Positions 17,292 through 26,886 are shown, counted from the stretch's first letter. The stretch: 50,680 nt of DNA from Candidatus Methanophagaceae archaeon (GCA_003194435.1 PQXC01000001.1:20311-70990), one strand, 5' to 3'. Translations and numbers: made by a program. Notes: generated from the letters alone by a model not told the origin.

Positions 17292-17546
17292 TCATGAAAA
17301 AGACGAGGCTCTTATTGCCCTATTTTCCTTATAGTATTCCTTCCTTGTCAGCACCCAGTATGCTGATTCCGCCAGGTGACGAGCTGTTGCAACGATTGCC
17401 ACTTTTTCCCCTCTCCTCGCTTTTATTTTGTTGTATATCCTATGCAGGGGATGCTCATCAGCCACTTCCTTCGCTTCATCCGTTATCTTCGCTCTCTCCT
17501 TCAAAATAGCTTCCATCTCTTCAATCCTCTCTTTCAGCGCTTTCAA
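17292..17546 (-). pseudogene. transposase C-terminal remnant (IS110-like)
   Basis: An 84-residue frame beginning at a TTG. The segment HPLHRIYNKIKARRGEKVAIVATARHL resembles the end of IS110/IS116/IS902 transposases (RL..RG.K.AivA.ARkL...y.ml). The N-terminal catalytic DEDD domain is missing. A second short frame just upstream (17543-17629, minus: LIIKAAKVPEVLDYGDVTAL...) overlaps its start by TTGA and may be another broken piece. No terminal repeats were recognised. Confidence 0.45.
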
Positions 17547-17868
17547 CTGATAGCTTCACAAATTTTATAAAGTGCGGTAACGTCTCCATAATCCAGGACT
17601 TCTGGAACTTTTGCCGCTTTTATTATCAATTTACATGTGCGAAAAGCTAATCAAATACCTCTGTTTTCTTACTGGAAATAGTGGGAAGCACAAAGTTTTT
17701 TATAGAAAGTCCATGATTATTTACATTTATTATTTACATTTGATTACTCTGAAACTCAGGTAATTAATTGCCATGCGGAAGTGAGAGTGAAGTGGCAAAG
17801 GGAGAAGAGGGAATTGAGATGAGCGGGAATATAAAACTTGAATTTGCGGTATTTTAGGAGGTGATAGC
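17547..17868. other. intergenic region before the C25 protease
   Basis: About 320 bp. It holds the short broken frame at 17543-17629 (minus strand), an AT-rich stretch with ATTTATTATTTACATTTGA near 17720-17745, and the GGAGGTGAT ribosome binding site (17856-17864) for the following TTG start. No RNA gene was recognised. Confidence 0.4.
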
Positions 17869-20800
17869 TTGAAATTGAAACTCTTCCTTATTTTTGTGCT
17901 CGCCCCCTTTGTGTTAGCTGTGGGTCTTGCAGACGGTAGTAGTGTAGACCTGAGTTTTTCAAGTCCTGAACCACAAATTATTGACGGAGTAAATCATCTT
18001 TATCTGAAAGTATCCGTTGAAGGATTCGATACAGTTATGTCACCCGGGGATCCAATGCTACCTGTAAAGCGTTATTGTGTACTTTTACCGCCAAATGTGG
18101 ATGATGGGAGCATCAGATTGGTTATCTCTTCTGACGATTTCTATGAAATAAATGTTTCAAAACCTATAGAGCCAGCCCCTCCAATGGCTACCGAATCTGG
18201 TCTGGTTGTTGAGTGGGAGGAGGGAAAGGAAATAGTCAATGGGAAGAATATGAATATTTACGGATCGGATGAGTATCATCCAGAGAATGTCGTTGAAGCA
18301 GAGAGATTATCCCAGATGAGACAGTATAGGTTCGTTGAGCTCTATTTCTATCCCATTCAATACAACCCCATTAATGGAACTCTAAAGATACACAGGGAAG
18401 TTAGTTTCAGAATTCTATACAATGTTAATGTTCCTGAGATGTCTTCAAATTCAGAGTTTGTATATGTATCTGACCCGGTGATGCGAGACGATGCGGCGGA
18501 AATGTTTATAAACTGGAATGATGCGAAAAAATGGTACGAAGCCGGGGCATTGGTCTCTCAGGCAGTAAAGTATGATTACATAATAGTGACGACAAAATAC
18601 ATTGTACATAACAGCAACAAACTCGATGATTTCGTTAACTATCTCCATGGTAAGGAGTTTAGTGTTAAAATCGTTACAGAAGATGACTACGGAAACGATA
18701 AAGGACAGCAAAGAGCGATAAACATAAGAAATTGGCTCAGAGAGCATTATATCAATTATGGAATAAAATACGTTCTCTTGATAGGTGATCCCGATCCTGA
18801 TGACCCGACTGCATTGGACACTTATGGAAGCATCCCAATGATGATGTGCTGGCCACGGCATGGTTCAAAAGAGGATGAAGAAGCACCGACTGACTATTTC
18901 TATGCGGACTTGACGGGAGATTGGGATAGTGACGGTGACGGATTCTTTGGAGAGTATAAAGAGGACAACGTTGATTTTGCGCCGGAGGTTTACGTCGGCA
19001 GGATCCCGGTTTATAACAACGATGTAGACACTCTTGACAGTATCCTGACCAAAATCATGAACTATAGAGATAGATATTCCGGTGAGGACTGGAGGTACAG
19101 AATTCTCATGCCGGTTGCCATTACCAACTATAGAAATGAAGATAACAGTAAGTGTAAGAGGACCGATGGGTTGTATCTTCCAACATATGTTATTGAGAAC
19201 ATTCTACCCTCGCCGTGGAACCATTTTGTTCTATATGAGAGGGCGGGACTGGATCCTGTGCCTGTGTATGCACCTTATTACAACAAGTCTCTCACAAAGT
19301 ACAACGTTATAAACGAGTGGTCAAAGGGCTATGGAGCAGTCTTTTGGCGTGCTCACGGGAACAAGGAAGGAGCTTACAGGAAAGTTTGGGTTAATGATGA
19401 TGGAGATGGCATTCCAGAAAGTGATGAGATGAGCTTGCCCTTCTTCTTTACATCACAAGACACAGATTCGCTGAATGATTCAAGACCTGCCTTCACGTAT
19501 CAGTGCTCCTGTCTCAACGGTTACCCGGAATATTCGAGCAACCTCGGATACTCATTACTCAAGCGGGGTGCCGTGGCAACAGTGTCAGCATCAAGAAGTA
19601 GCTGGTACACTACTGGCTACTGGCGACCCACTGGAGATGCAGATAATGTGGAAATTGGGTACCGTTACTTTAGGAACCTTATAAGGGGCAGAATGAATGC
19701 GGGTGACGCACTTTATAAAGCTAAGAACAGTCTCCTCAGCTGGAATGCAAAGCAGTGGATGAACAAGTTTGACTTCAATCTATACGGTGATCCGAGCTCG
19801 TCTATTTACAAAACCTCAGCCATTTACGTTCCTGATGATTACGCAAAGATTCAATGGGCAGTTGATAACGCAAGCGATGGAGGTACAATAATTGTGAGAG
19901 ATGGAACTTACTATGAGAATATTATCGTGAACAAACAACTGACGATAAAATCAGAGAACGGCTATGCGAATTGCATCATTAATGGCACAGGTTCCAATGT
20001 ATTTGTGCTGATTGCAGACGGAATAAGGATAGAGGGATTCACAATCACTGGGGGCTGTAATGGCATATACCTTTGGGGTTCAGACGAAAACAGGATAAGA
20101 AACAACAAATTCATAAACGACGGTATCTTCGTCCATTATTCATACGGGAATATTGTGGAAGATAATACAGTAAACGGAAAACCGCTTGTTTATCTTGAGG
20201 ATGAAGCGGATGAACTCGTTCATAATGCCGGGCAGGTAATACTCGTTAGATGCACAAACATCACGGTCATGAATTCTGAACTCACATATACAGATGTCGG
20301 AATTGAATTACTTGAGAGTGATAACTGCTTAATATCAAATAGCAACATCAGTTCAAACAACTGGGATGGCATATGTCTTAAGGGTTCAAACAATAACTGC
20401 ATATCAAATAGCACTATCAGCACAAACAACTGGGATGGCATATATCTTGAGAGTTCAAACAATAACCGCATATCAAATAGCACTATCAGCACAAACAACG
20501 GAATTGGCATAGAGCTTTATGATTCATACGAAAACAGGATAAGAAACAACAAATTCATAAACGACGGTCTCTTCGTCCATTATTCATACGGGAATATTGT
20601 GGAAGATAATACAGTAAACGGAAAACCGCTTGTTTATCTTGAGGATGAAGCGGATGAACTCGTTCATAATGCCGGGCAGGTAATACTCGTTGGATGCACA
20701 AACATCACGGTCATGAATTCTGAACTCACAAATACAAATGTTGGAATTGAATTATTTGGGAGTGATAACTGCTTAATATCAAATAACAATATCAGTTCAA

Positions 20801-21534
20801 ACATCTGGAGTGGCATAATCATCATAGATTCAAATGACAACATAATATACGGCAACAACTTCATAAACAACACATGCAACGCTTATTCTTTTGGTTTAGC
20901 AAACATATGGAATTCAACAGAGGAGATAACATACACATACAAAGGTTCAACATATACGAATTACATGGGTAATTACTGGGACAATTACACTGGTTCGGAT
21001 GCAAATACCGATGGAATTGGCGATACTCCCTACAGCATAGATGGTGACGAAGATTATCATCCGCTTATGGAGCCATTTGAGATTTATTTCGCGGTGCCAA
21101 CATTTGAATTTGACACAGGACAACCAGCTAATCCATATCCAAGCATTTCAGGCAAGTTCGTAGGCACGATAGAGGCGAATTGCGAGATTGTGACGGACGA
21201 ATTATACACGTATGCATGCGCTGGGACGGGAGGTCACACCGAATATGCGCTTATATGTAATGATACATGGTGCGCAGAAGCCCCGTGGGGCGTATATGAA
21301 AGGGACCGGGAGAAGATAGTATTCAATACTACTGTTGTCTTAATGCCTCACGAGCAATACAATGTAACGTTAATAACAGGCTCTTACCCTCAAATTCACC
21401 ATAATAAGACTTTAACAATGCCATACGGGGAAATTACATGCACTAAATTTATAGATGCTAATGGGAAAGTATATTATGATTGGATACCTGCTATAAAGTT
21501 AAAAAAAAGCGATTGGGAATCCCAAAGATCTTAA
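17869..21534 (+). CDS. gingipain-like (C25) surface protease with beta-helix and shared C-terminal domain
   Basis: A 1221-residue exported protein. A signal peptide (KLKLFLIFVLAPFVLAVGLADG) leads a propeptide-like beta domain (about 30-215). A peptidase C25 caspase-fold domain follows (about 233-650) with catalytic His 496 (RAHGNKEG) and Cys 548 (CSCLNG). From residue ~655 (VPDDYAKIQWAVDNA) a parallel beta-helix of NosD/PbH1 repeats extends to ~1060. It includes 24-residue coils (SNSTISTNNWDGIYLESSNNN) and a 148-residue duplicated block. The last ~130 residues are the same domain as in 13215-14219 (YTYACAGTGGHTE...WIPAIKL). There is no PGF-CTERM tail, so attachment is unexplained. Start is TTG behind a near-perfect ribosome binding site. 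Confidence 0.85.
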   Translation: MKLKLFLIFVLAPFVLAVGLADGSSVDLSFSSPEPQIIDGVNHLYLKVSVEGFDTVMSPGDPMLPVKRYCVLLPPNVDDGSIRLVISSDDFYEINVSKPIEPAPPMATESGLVVEWEEGKEIVNGKNMNIYGSDEYHPENVVEAERLSQMRQYRFVELYFYPIQYNPINGTLKIHREVSFRILYNVNVPEMSSNSEFVYVSDPVMRDDAAEMFINWNDAKKWYEAGALVSQAVKYDYIIVTTKYIVHNSNKLDDFVNYLHGKEFSVKIVTEDDYGNDKGQQRAINIRNWLREHYINYGIKYVLLIGDPDPDDPTALDTYGSIPMMMCWPRHGSKEDEEAPTDYFYADLTGDWDSDGDGFFGEYKEDNVDFAPEVYVGRIPVYNNDVDTLDSILTKIMNYRDRYSGEDWRYRILMPVAITNYRNEDNSKCKRTDGLYLPTYVIENILPSPWNHFVLYERAGLDPVPVYAPYYNKSLTKYNVINEWSKGYGAVFWRAHGNKEGAYRKVWVNDDGDGIPESDEMSLPFFFTSQDTDSLNDSRPAFTYQCSCLNGYPEYSSNLGYSLLKRGAVATVSASRSSWYTTGYWRPTGDADNVEIGYRYFRNLIRGRMNAGDALYKAKNSLLSWNAKQWMNKFDFNLYGDPSSSIYKTSAIYVPDDYAKIQWAVDNASDGGTIIVRDGTYYENIIVNKQLTIKSENGYANCIINGTGSNVFVLIADGIRIEGFTITGGCNGIYLWGSDENRIRNNKFINDGIFVHYSYGNIVEDNTVNGKPLVYLEDEADELVHNAGQVILVRCTNITVMNSELTYTDVGIELLESDNCLISNSNISSNNWDGICLKGSNNNCISNSTISTNNWDGIYLESSNNNRISNSTISTNNGIGIELYDSYENRIRNNKFINDGLFVHYSYGNIVEDNTVNGKPLVYLEDEADELVHNAGQVILVGCTNITVMNSELTNTNVGIELFGSDNCLISNNNISSNIWSGIIIIDSNDNIIYGNNFINNTCNAYSFGLANIWNSTEEITYTYKGSTYTNYMGNYWDNYTGSDANTDGIGDTPYSIDGDEDYHPLMEPFEIYFAVPTFEFDTGQPANPYPSISGKFVGTIEANCEIVTDELYTYACAGTGGHTEYALICNDTWCAEAPWGVYERDREKIVFNTTVVLMPHEQYNVTLITGSYPQIHHNKTLTMPYGEITCTKFIDANGKVYYDWIPAIKLKKSDWESQRS
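20084..20817 (+). repeat. internal direct duplication in the beta-helix
   Basis: Segment 20084-20373 recurs at 20528-20817, offset 444 bp (148 codons), nearly identical over the first ~160 bp and with scattered mismatches afterwards. A 72-bp (24-codon) repeat also occurs between, from 20357. The duplication keeps frame and adds beta-helix coils. Confidence 0.85.
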
Positions 21535-21574
21535 TTACGCCTGCTGCCAAAATTATGGTATCATAAAGCTGAAA

Positions 21575-23518
21575 TTAGTTAGTTTCGGAACCACTGTTGA
21601 AGAAGCTCCTGCATAAATCCTCCACTCTATCTGTGAATATCATATCAAAATCGGGCGGCAGGCATCGCTTATATGGGAACTGAGCAAACCGGTAATCCAT
21701 CAGAACGATGATGCAGCGGTCATGTTCGCTTCTTATTCCTCTACCCGCGGCTTGCAGAACCTTTGTAATCGCGGGATAGAGGTAGCCATATAGCCGCCCC
21801 TTATCCGCGCCGTATTTGCCTGTATAATAGCCCTGCGTAGCTTTTACCTCCAGTGTAGGCGGGCTCAGCGGAAGACCAACAACGATGATCGCCTTCAGCG
21901 TATTGGATTCGTAATCCATACCTTCAGAGAACGAGCCACCCTGAACGGCAAATAAAATCCCTGATTCTTCATCTCTTAACTGCTCGTATAACCTGTTCCG
22001 TTCCATCTTCCCCATCTCTCGCCTCTCTACCATCACTCTTCTCCTGATCTGTGGCGATAAATAAGCTAAAATGGCTTTTAGAAGTGCATAAGAAGGGAAA
22101 AAGACAGCCATGCCACCTCTTACATTCTCTGCTATTGCCTCTATCTTCTCGCCTATTCGCCTGTACATCGCCTCACCCCTCTTTGTATATTTAGTTGTGA
22201 GCCCTCTGGTGACAGCGATCAGCCGGTTTTCACGTGGGAATGGAGATTTGTACTCACGCAAAATTATCTCACGCCCATTGACCCGTGTAGCACCCAGTAC
22301 ATCGGCATACATCTCCACCGGGTATAGCGTGCCACTCATCATTATGGAGGCATGCGCCCGCCGGAATACCGGTTCGCTCAGAACTGAGGGGTCAAGAAGT
22401 TTGAGTGAGAGTGTGGGATTATCATTGATGGAGAGAATACGGAGGCATTTCTCTTCTGTGGTCCATGCATCGAGGAAGTCAGAAATGGAAGCCAGGTTAC
22501 TCTGCAATATATCCCGTTCCTTTCTGGTCTCAGACTCACCCCCTGTGGACATGGACATGGGCATAGACCTGGACGTGGACGCATGGATAGCCTCTGCTCT
22601 GCTCCTGATTGCATTTATGAACTCTTTATAACTCAATACTTCTATCCGCCGTCTAAGCATCTTCTCCAGTTCGCCAATCAGGAAATCCCGGTCCACAGTT
22701 ATCTCCGCTCTCTTCGCCTTTGCCGCATTCGTCACCAGTTTTTTGAGTATCATCTCCATCTGTAAAAGATTGTTATACAGCTCCCTGTCTATATTCCTGA
22801 TGCCCCTGGCTGTTTCTGAGATGGTTTTCAGACGTAGTTCACTGCTTAGATTGTTCCTTATGCGGTCCGGGAGATTATGAGCCTCATCAACGATAACAAT
22901 AAGCTCATCAAGATTCTTCTCTATCTTCTCCAGCATCTTCGATGCGATATCCCGAGAGAAGAGATGATTATAGTCACAAACGATGACATCTGCGCTTTTA
23001 CCCACCTCCAGCGCCGCCTTATAGGGGCATACCTGCCTCGTTTTGCACCATTCACACAGCTCTTCCACATGCATTATCTCGCTTCTTATCCGAGCGAGGG
23101 CATCTGCATCATGGTTCATGTAATACCAGCATCTTTTGTTCCTCTGCTCATTCCTGCAGAATTCATTGAAGAGGGAATAGAACTCACGATAGATGGATAC
23201 CGCCCTTGGACACATGGATTGCTTGGATGTGATATCAACAGCGGTGATATCCAGCCCGTTGCGCTCCTTTATCAGCCTGAGAGTATCAATGGCTATTTTA
23301 TGCTGACTCCGTTTGGAAGTGAGGAAGAAGACGGTCTTTTCATTCTCGATGGCATACTGAAGAGCGGGAACGAGAGCTGCTACGGTTTTACCTATTCCGG
23401 TAGGTGCGTGAGCAACGAGGATACCACCAGCTTCTACTGCATGCTTCACATCAGCCATAAACTCTCTCTGCCCTTCTCGCACAGAAGGGAAAGGGAAGAA
23501 CGAACTCCTCACTTCCAT
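21575..23518 (-). CDS. xpd: XPD/Rad3-family iron-sulfur DNA helicase
   Basis: 5'-3' superfamily 2 helicase for DNA repair. The 647 residues carry Walker A APTGIGKT (38-45), the FeS-domain cysteines (C103, C130, C155/C158, C164), the DEAH box VDEAHN, and C-terminal helicase motifs (MMSGTLYP, AVQGGSFSEGMDY, QAAGRGIRSEHD). A Met/Ser dipeptide repeat (SRSMPMSMSTGGE) is inserted in the Arch/HD region between FeS and motif III. It is divergently transcribed from mmp5 across an 79-bp AT-rich spacer. The DinG family is an alternative but XPD fits the motif set better. Confidence 0.88.
   Translation of the reverse strand: MEVRSSFFPFPSVREGQREFMADVKHAVEAGGILVAHAPTGIGKTVAALVPALQYAIENEKTVFFLTSKRSQHKIAIDTLRLIKERNGLDITAVDITSKQSMCPRAVSIYREFYSLFNEFCRNEQRNKRCWYYMNHDADALARIRSEIMHVEELCEWCKTRQVCPYKAALEVGKSADVIVCDYNHLFSRDIASKMLEKIEKNLDELIVIVDEAHNLPDRIRNNLSSELRLKTISETARGIRNIDRELYNNLLQMEMILKKLVTNAAKAKRAEITVDRDFLIGELEKMLRRRIEVLSYKEFINAIRSRAEAIHASTSRSMPMSMSTGGESETRKERDILQSNLASISDFLDAWTTEEKCLRILSINDNPTLSLKLLDPSVLSEPVFRRAHASIMMSGTLYPVEMYADVLGATRVNGREIILREYKSPFPRENRLIAVTRGLTTKYTKRGEAMYRRIGEKIEAIAENVRGGMAVFFPSYALLKAILAYLSPQIRRRVMVERREMGKMERNRLYEQLRDEESGILFAVQGGSFSEGMDYESNTLKAIIVVGLPLSPPTLEVKATQGYYTGKYGADKGRLYGYLYPAITKVLQAAGRGIRSEHDRCIIVLMDYRFAQFPYKRCLPPDFDMIFTDRVEDLCRSFFNSGSETN
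22540..22590. repeat. hexanucleotide tract inside XPD
   Basis: GGACAT/GGACGT-type units on the plus strand encode alternating Ser/Met on the minus strand within XPD. Confidence 0.75.
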
Positions 23519-23597
23519 CTTAGCTCAGAAATAAATAATTAAAAATATCTTCATGAAGGTTTAAGGTATATAATGAACTAAAGATAGGAGATACAAT

Positions 23598-24044
23598 ATG
23601 AAAGTATTGGTATACCCGCCGAATAGTTTGATATTAGCGGATTTGGTGGAGAGGGGAGGGCATGAGCCGATAGTACTGATGCGAGAGATAGGCAAGCATG
23701 TGCGTGATGCGGAGATTGATGCACCACCTTTGAATGTAACAGAGGACGACCTGAAGAGGGCTTTGCGGTATGTCTCGGTGGAAGAGCCAGCGGGTGTAAA
23801 GGGTAGGATAGGACTGTTAGCGCCACTATTAGAGCAGGCAGAAGCCTCGATAATCCTCACTGATGCACCACCAACCTATGGGTGTATGGGTTGCGCCGTC
23901 TCCGATGAGTTCTTCAAGTTCCTGATACGGAAGCGAAAGATACCGACGCTGGAGGTGAAGTTTGAGGGTGGAGAGCGAATGGACGAGATGGTGAAAGAGA
24001 TAATGGAGTTTTTAAAAGGGCTGCCGAAAGGTGAAAGTACGTAG
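23598..24044 (+). CDS. mmp5: methanogenesis marker protein 5
   Basis: A 148-residue protein of the Mmp5 family, found in organisms with methyl-coenzyme M reductase. The N-terminus MKVLVYPPNSLILADLVERGGHEP is family-typical, and a CxxC pair occurs in TYGCMGCAVSDEF. The biochemical role is not established; in methanogens the gene clusters with mcrC, mmp3, mmp6, mmp15, mmp17 and atwA, pointing to MCR assembly or activation. Ribosome binding site TAGGAG (23586-23591) and a TATATAA box (about 23568) precede the ATG. Mmp15 follows after 27 bp. Confidence 0.85.
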   Translation: MKVLVYPPNSLILADLVERGGHEPIVLMREIGKHVRDAEIDAPPLNVTEDDLKRALRYVSVEEPAGVKGRIGLLAPLLEQAEASIILTDAPPTYGCMGCAVSDEFFKFLIRKRKIPTLEVKFEGGERMDEMVKEIMEFLKGLPKGEST

Positions 24045-24071
24045 CGGAGCGGAAAGGAGGTGAAGTGGGGT

Positions 24072-25292
24072 ATGGCAGAGCGTGTGCGTGTAGCACAGAT
24101 ATCCTGTGGCACGGAATACAGTGGTATTCAATGGCAGCTGGATGAGATAGCGGAACAGGTGGGTATAGAACTGGTATATCCCGAGATGGAGTTATCGCGG
24201 GTGGAAGAGGCATGTAAAGAGATAGGCATGAAGGCGGAGAGTCCGAGTTTGAACATGATGATGGCGAGAGCGGTCTCAATGCTGGAAGACCCCTCAATAA
24301 AAGGCGCGCTCCTCCTCACATGCTTCAAATGCTCTGAGGGCGTCATCGTAAAGGACATAGTCAGGCGATACCTCCATGAAAGGACTGATATACCAATCAT
24401 AGCGTATTCGAATGTGGAGAAGCCGAAGGAGATAGAGATATACTCACGACTGGAAGCATTGAAGACATTGATAACGAAGAAGGCATTACTGATGCGAGAG
24501 AAGCAGGAGGGTACAACAATGGGCATAGATTCTGGCTCTTCTACCACGAAGGTGGTGGTAATGAAGGATGACGTAATAGAGGGAGAGGCGTGGCTACCAA
24601 CAACGGACCCTGTGAAGAGTGCAGATGCTGCGATAGAGGTGGCATTAAAGGATGCTGGACTGAAGGAGAGCGATATAGAAGCTATTGGTGTAACAGGTCA
24701 CGGGCGTGAGCTGGTAGGAGAGCGTGTGAAGGCGGACTTGAATTTAGAGGAGGTGAGTGTAGTTGCTAAAGGCGCGGCACTGCTCACAAAACGGCATAAG
24801 GGTGAAGCATCGGTGATTGATATAGGGGGTATGAACAACAAGTTGATCCTCATGCGTGATGGGATCGCCAACAGTTTCAGTCTGGGTGGTATCTGCGGTG
24901 GTTCATCGGGCAGGTTCCTTGAGGTAGCTTCTCATCGCCTGGATGTGGATATCTCGGAATTGGGACAGCTCGCTTTGAAATCGAGAGAGAAGTATGAATT
25001 GCAGAGCTATTGCATGGTGTTTGGTATCCAGAGCCTTGTTGTTGCGCTCGCTTCTGGAATAAAGCGTGAGGATGTAGCCGCTGCCGCATGCCGTTCGGTT
25101 GCAGAGCAGGTCTATGAAACACAGATACAGGAGATGGAGATGCGACCACCCGTTATCTTCGTCGGTGGCGTATCACTGGTGGAAGGAGTGCAGCGTGAAC
25201 TTGAGTATCTACTTGGTACTGAGGTGATAGTGCCGGAGAATTCGCAATACGCGGGAGCTGTTGGTATCGCTACACTCGTTTCAGGGATTTGA
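24072..25292 (+). CDS. mmp15: methanogenesis marker protein 15 (ASKHA activase-like ATPase)
   Basis: A 406-residue protein starting MAERVRVAQISCGTEYSGIQ. The N-terminal ~150 residues are specific to the Mmp15 family; the rest is an acetate/sugar kinase-Hsp70-actin fold related to BadF/HgdC activators of radical dehydratases (GIDSGSSTTKVVV, GVTGHGRELVG, IDIGGMNNKLI, GVSLVEGVQ). Two cysteines that bind the interfacial [4Fe-4S] in those activators have counterparts: C275 (ICGGSSGRFLE) and C314 (SYCMVFG). This suggests an ATP-driven electron donor, plausibly for MCR activation. An in-frame GTG at 24060 lies inside the AAAGGAGGTGAAG ribosome binding site, so ATG 24072 is chosen. Confidence 0.87.
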   Translation: MAERVRVAQISCGTEYSGIQWQLDEIAEQVGIELVYPEMELSRVEEACKEIGMKAESPSLNMMMARAVSMLEDPSIKGALLLTCFKCSEGVIVKDIVRRYLHERTDIPIIAYSNVEKPKEIEIYSRLEALKTLITKKALLMREKQEGTTMGIDSGSSTTKVVVMKDDVIEGEAWLPTTDPVKSADAAIEVALKDAGLKESDIEAIGVTGHGRELVGERVKADLNLEEVSVVAKGAALLTKRHKGEASVIDIGGMNNKLILMRDGIANSFSLGGICGGSSGRFLEVASHRLDVDISELGQLALKSREKYELQSYCMVFGIQSLVVALASGIKREDVAAAACRSVAEQVYETQIQEMEMRPPVIFVGGVSLVEGVQRELEYLLGTEVIVPENSQYAGAVGIATLVSGI

Positions 25293-26820
25293 GCTCAATT
25301 TCAATCGCTCTTAATATCCCTGGTATTGCTTCCACAACATCTGTTGCAAGGAGGCTCAGCCCTTTATCCCGAAACGCTGCATCGCCTGCGGAACCGGAAA
25401 TAAAAGCAGCTGCCGTTGCCACTTCAAATGCATCTTCGGAGGTTGCAAATAGAGCACCGGTTATACCGCTCAGGACATCTCCTGTACCTCCAACTGTCAT
25501 TCCCGCATTGCCTGTAACATTCACTTTTATTCTCTTACCGTCCGATATAACATCATGAGCGGCTTTTAAGAGCGTGACAACGCGGTTGCGTAATGAGAAC
25601 TCCTGTATAAACTCCAGTCGCTCTTCACCATCCGGTGGTGGCTTCGGGGCGCCCATCTTGCTGAACTCACCAGCATGTGGCGTTATGATCACCTGTTTTG
25701 ATTTTGATGCTTTCAGTGGCAGGTCTAACCCGTATAGTCCATCGGCATCCACCACCGCCTTCTTTACCGCTTCGTCCTCTATTATTGACTTCACTGCTCG
25801 CTTCGTCTCTTCCGCTGCACCCAGACCCATGCCTATGACCAGCACATCATGCATCCGCATCAAGCTTGATACCAGTGATACGTCATCCTCAGTCAGTATA
25901 GAACCGGAATCAGAACCGGATAGAGGCTGGACAATGAGGTTGGGCGATATAGAAGCGATGATTGATGCTACATTCCTGGGTGCTGCTATCGTTACCCAGT
26001 CGGCGCCGGTGCGGAGTGATGCGAGAGCACTCAAAGCGGGTGCACCAGCGAAGGGACCACCACCTACTATCAATATCCGACCATTATCGCCCTTATGACT
26101 GCTCTTCTCTCGCCGCCGCAATACCAGTCTCACATCTCCGGGTCCCGCAAGCCGCTCCATGCCGGGCGGTATCCCTATATCAGCAACCACAAGCTCGCCG
26201 ACATAGCTCTTGCTTTCTTTCTTCAACAAGCCAGGCTTGGCACGATGGAATGTCACGGTGAGGTCGGCATGAACAGCCTTATCGTATTCGCCAGTATCGG
26301 GATTCAAGCCAGAAGGCACATCAACTGCGAGTACAAAAGCTCCTGATTCATTTATGAGCTCAATAGCACTCGATTCAGGCTCCCTTATCCTGCCTCTCAC
26401 TCCTGTACCGAGCAGTGCATCTATTATTACATCAGGGTTAAGCGTTTTTTTTAGCGCCTTCAAAGCTGAGGAATCGGTTATCTCCTCCATGCGGTAGCCA
26501 CATTCGCTTAAAATCCGCCAGTTCCTCCTGCTCGCTTCTGTTCTCAGGTCCTTTGAACGCCCCACGAGTATCACCCTCACATTGGCGTTGCGAAGATGCC
26601 GTGCAGCAGCGAGAGCATCACCGCCATTATTGCCCTTACCTGCTATTATCACCACCTCTGTATCCTCAGCGAATCGCTTCTTCAATTCGCTCGCAATACT
26701 CGCACCTGCGTTCTCCATGAGCTGCAAAGGAGTGAGCCCGAAGAATTCACAGTTCGCATCCAGAGCAGCCATCTCCGCTGATGTTATAGTTATAGTCTCT
26801 GTATTGGTATCCATCGCCAT
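25270..26820 (-). CDS. nnr: bifunctional NAD(P)H-hydrate epimerase / ADP-dependent dehydratase
   Basis: Repairs hydrated NADH and NADPH. Residues 1-220 are the YjeF_N epimerase (ENAGASIASEL, AGKGNNGGDALAAARHL, DALLGTGVRG, AVDVPSGLNPDTG); residues ~230-510 are the ribokinase-like dehydratase (GDNGRILIVGGGPFAGAPALSA, ITPHAGEFSKMG, AGMTVGGTGDVLSGITGAL). 516 residues is normal for the fusion. The N-terminus begins with a Thr repeat (DTNTETITITS), one of the hexamer tracts. It converges on mmp15 with a 23-bp overlap of the coding regions. Confidence 0.95.
   Translation of the reverse strand: MAMDTNTETITITSAEMAALDANCEFFGLTPLQLMENAGASIASELKKRFAEDTEVVIIAGKGNNGGDALAAARHLRNANVRVILVGRSKDLRTEASRRNWRILSECGYRMEEITDSSALKALKKTLNPDVIIDALLGTGVRGRIREPESSAIELINESGAFVLAVDVPSGLNPDTGEYDKAVHADLTVTFHRAKPGLLKKESKSYVGELVVADIGIPPGMERLAGPGDVRLVLRRREKSSHKGDNGRILIVGGGPFAGAPALSALASLRTGADWVTIAAPRNVASIIASISPNLIVQPLSGSDSGSILTEDDVSLVSSLMRMHDVLVIGMGLGAAEETKRAVKSIIEDEAVKKAVVDADGLYGLDLPLKASKSKQVIITPHAGEFSKMGAPKPPPDGEERLEFIQEFSLRNRVVTLLKAAHDVISDGKRIKVNVTGNAGMTVGGTGDVLSGITGALFATSEDAFEVATAAAFISGSAGDAAFRDKGLSLLATDVVEAIPGILRAIEIELKSLKRV
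26778..26818. repeat. hexanucleotide tract at the nnr start
   Basis: ATAGTT/ATAGTC/TGTATT units on the plus strand encode the alternating Thr stretch at the Nnr N-terminus. Confidence 0.65.
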
Positions 26821-26886
26821 CCTACAAGGAATTCATTAAATTAAAGATGTAACTCAGGTTTTTTCATGTTTTTCATGTAGATGTAG

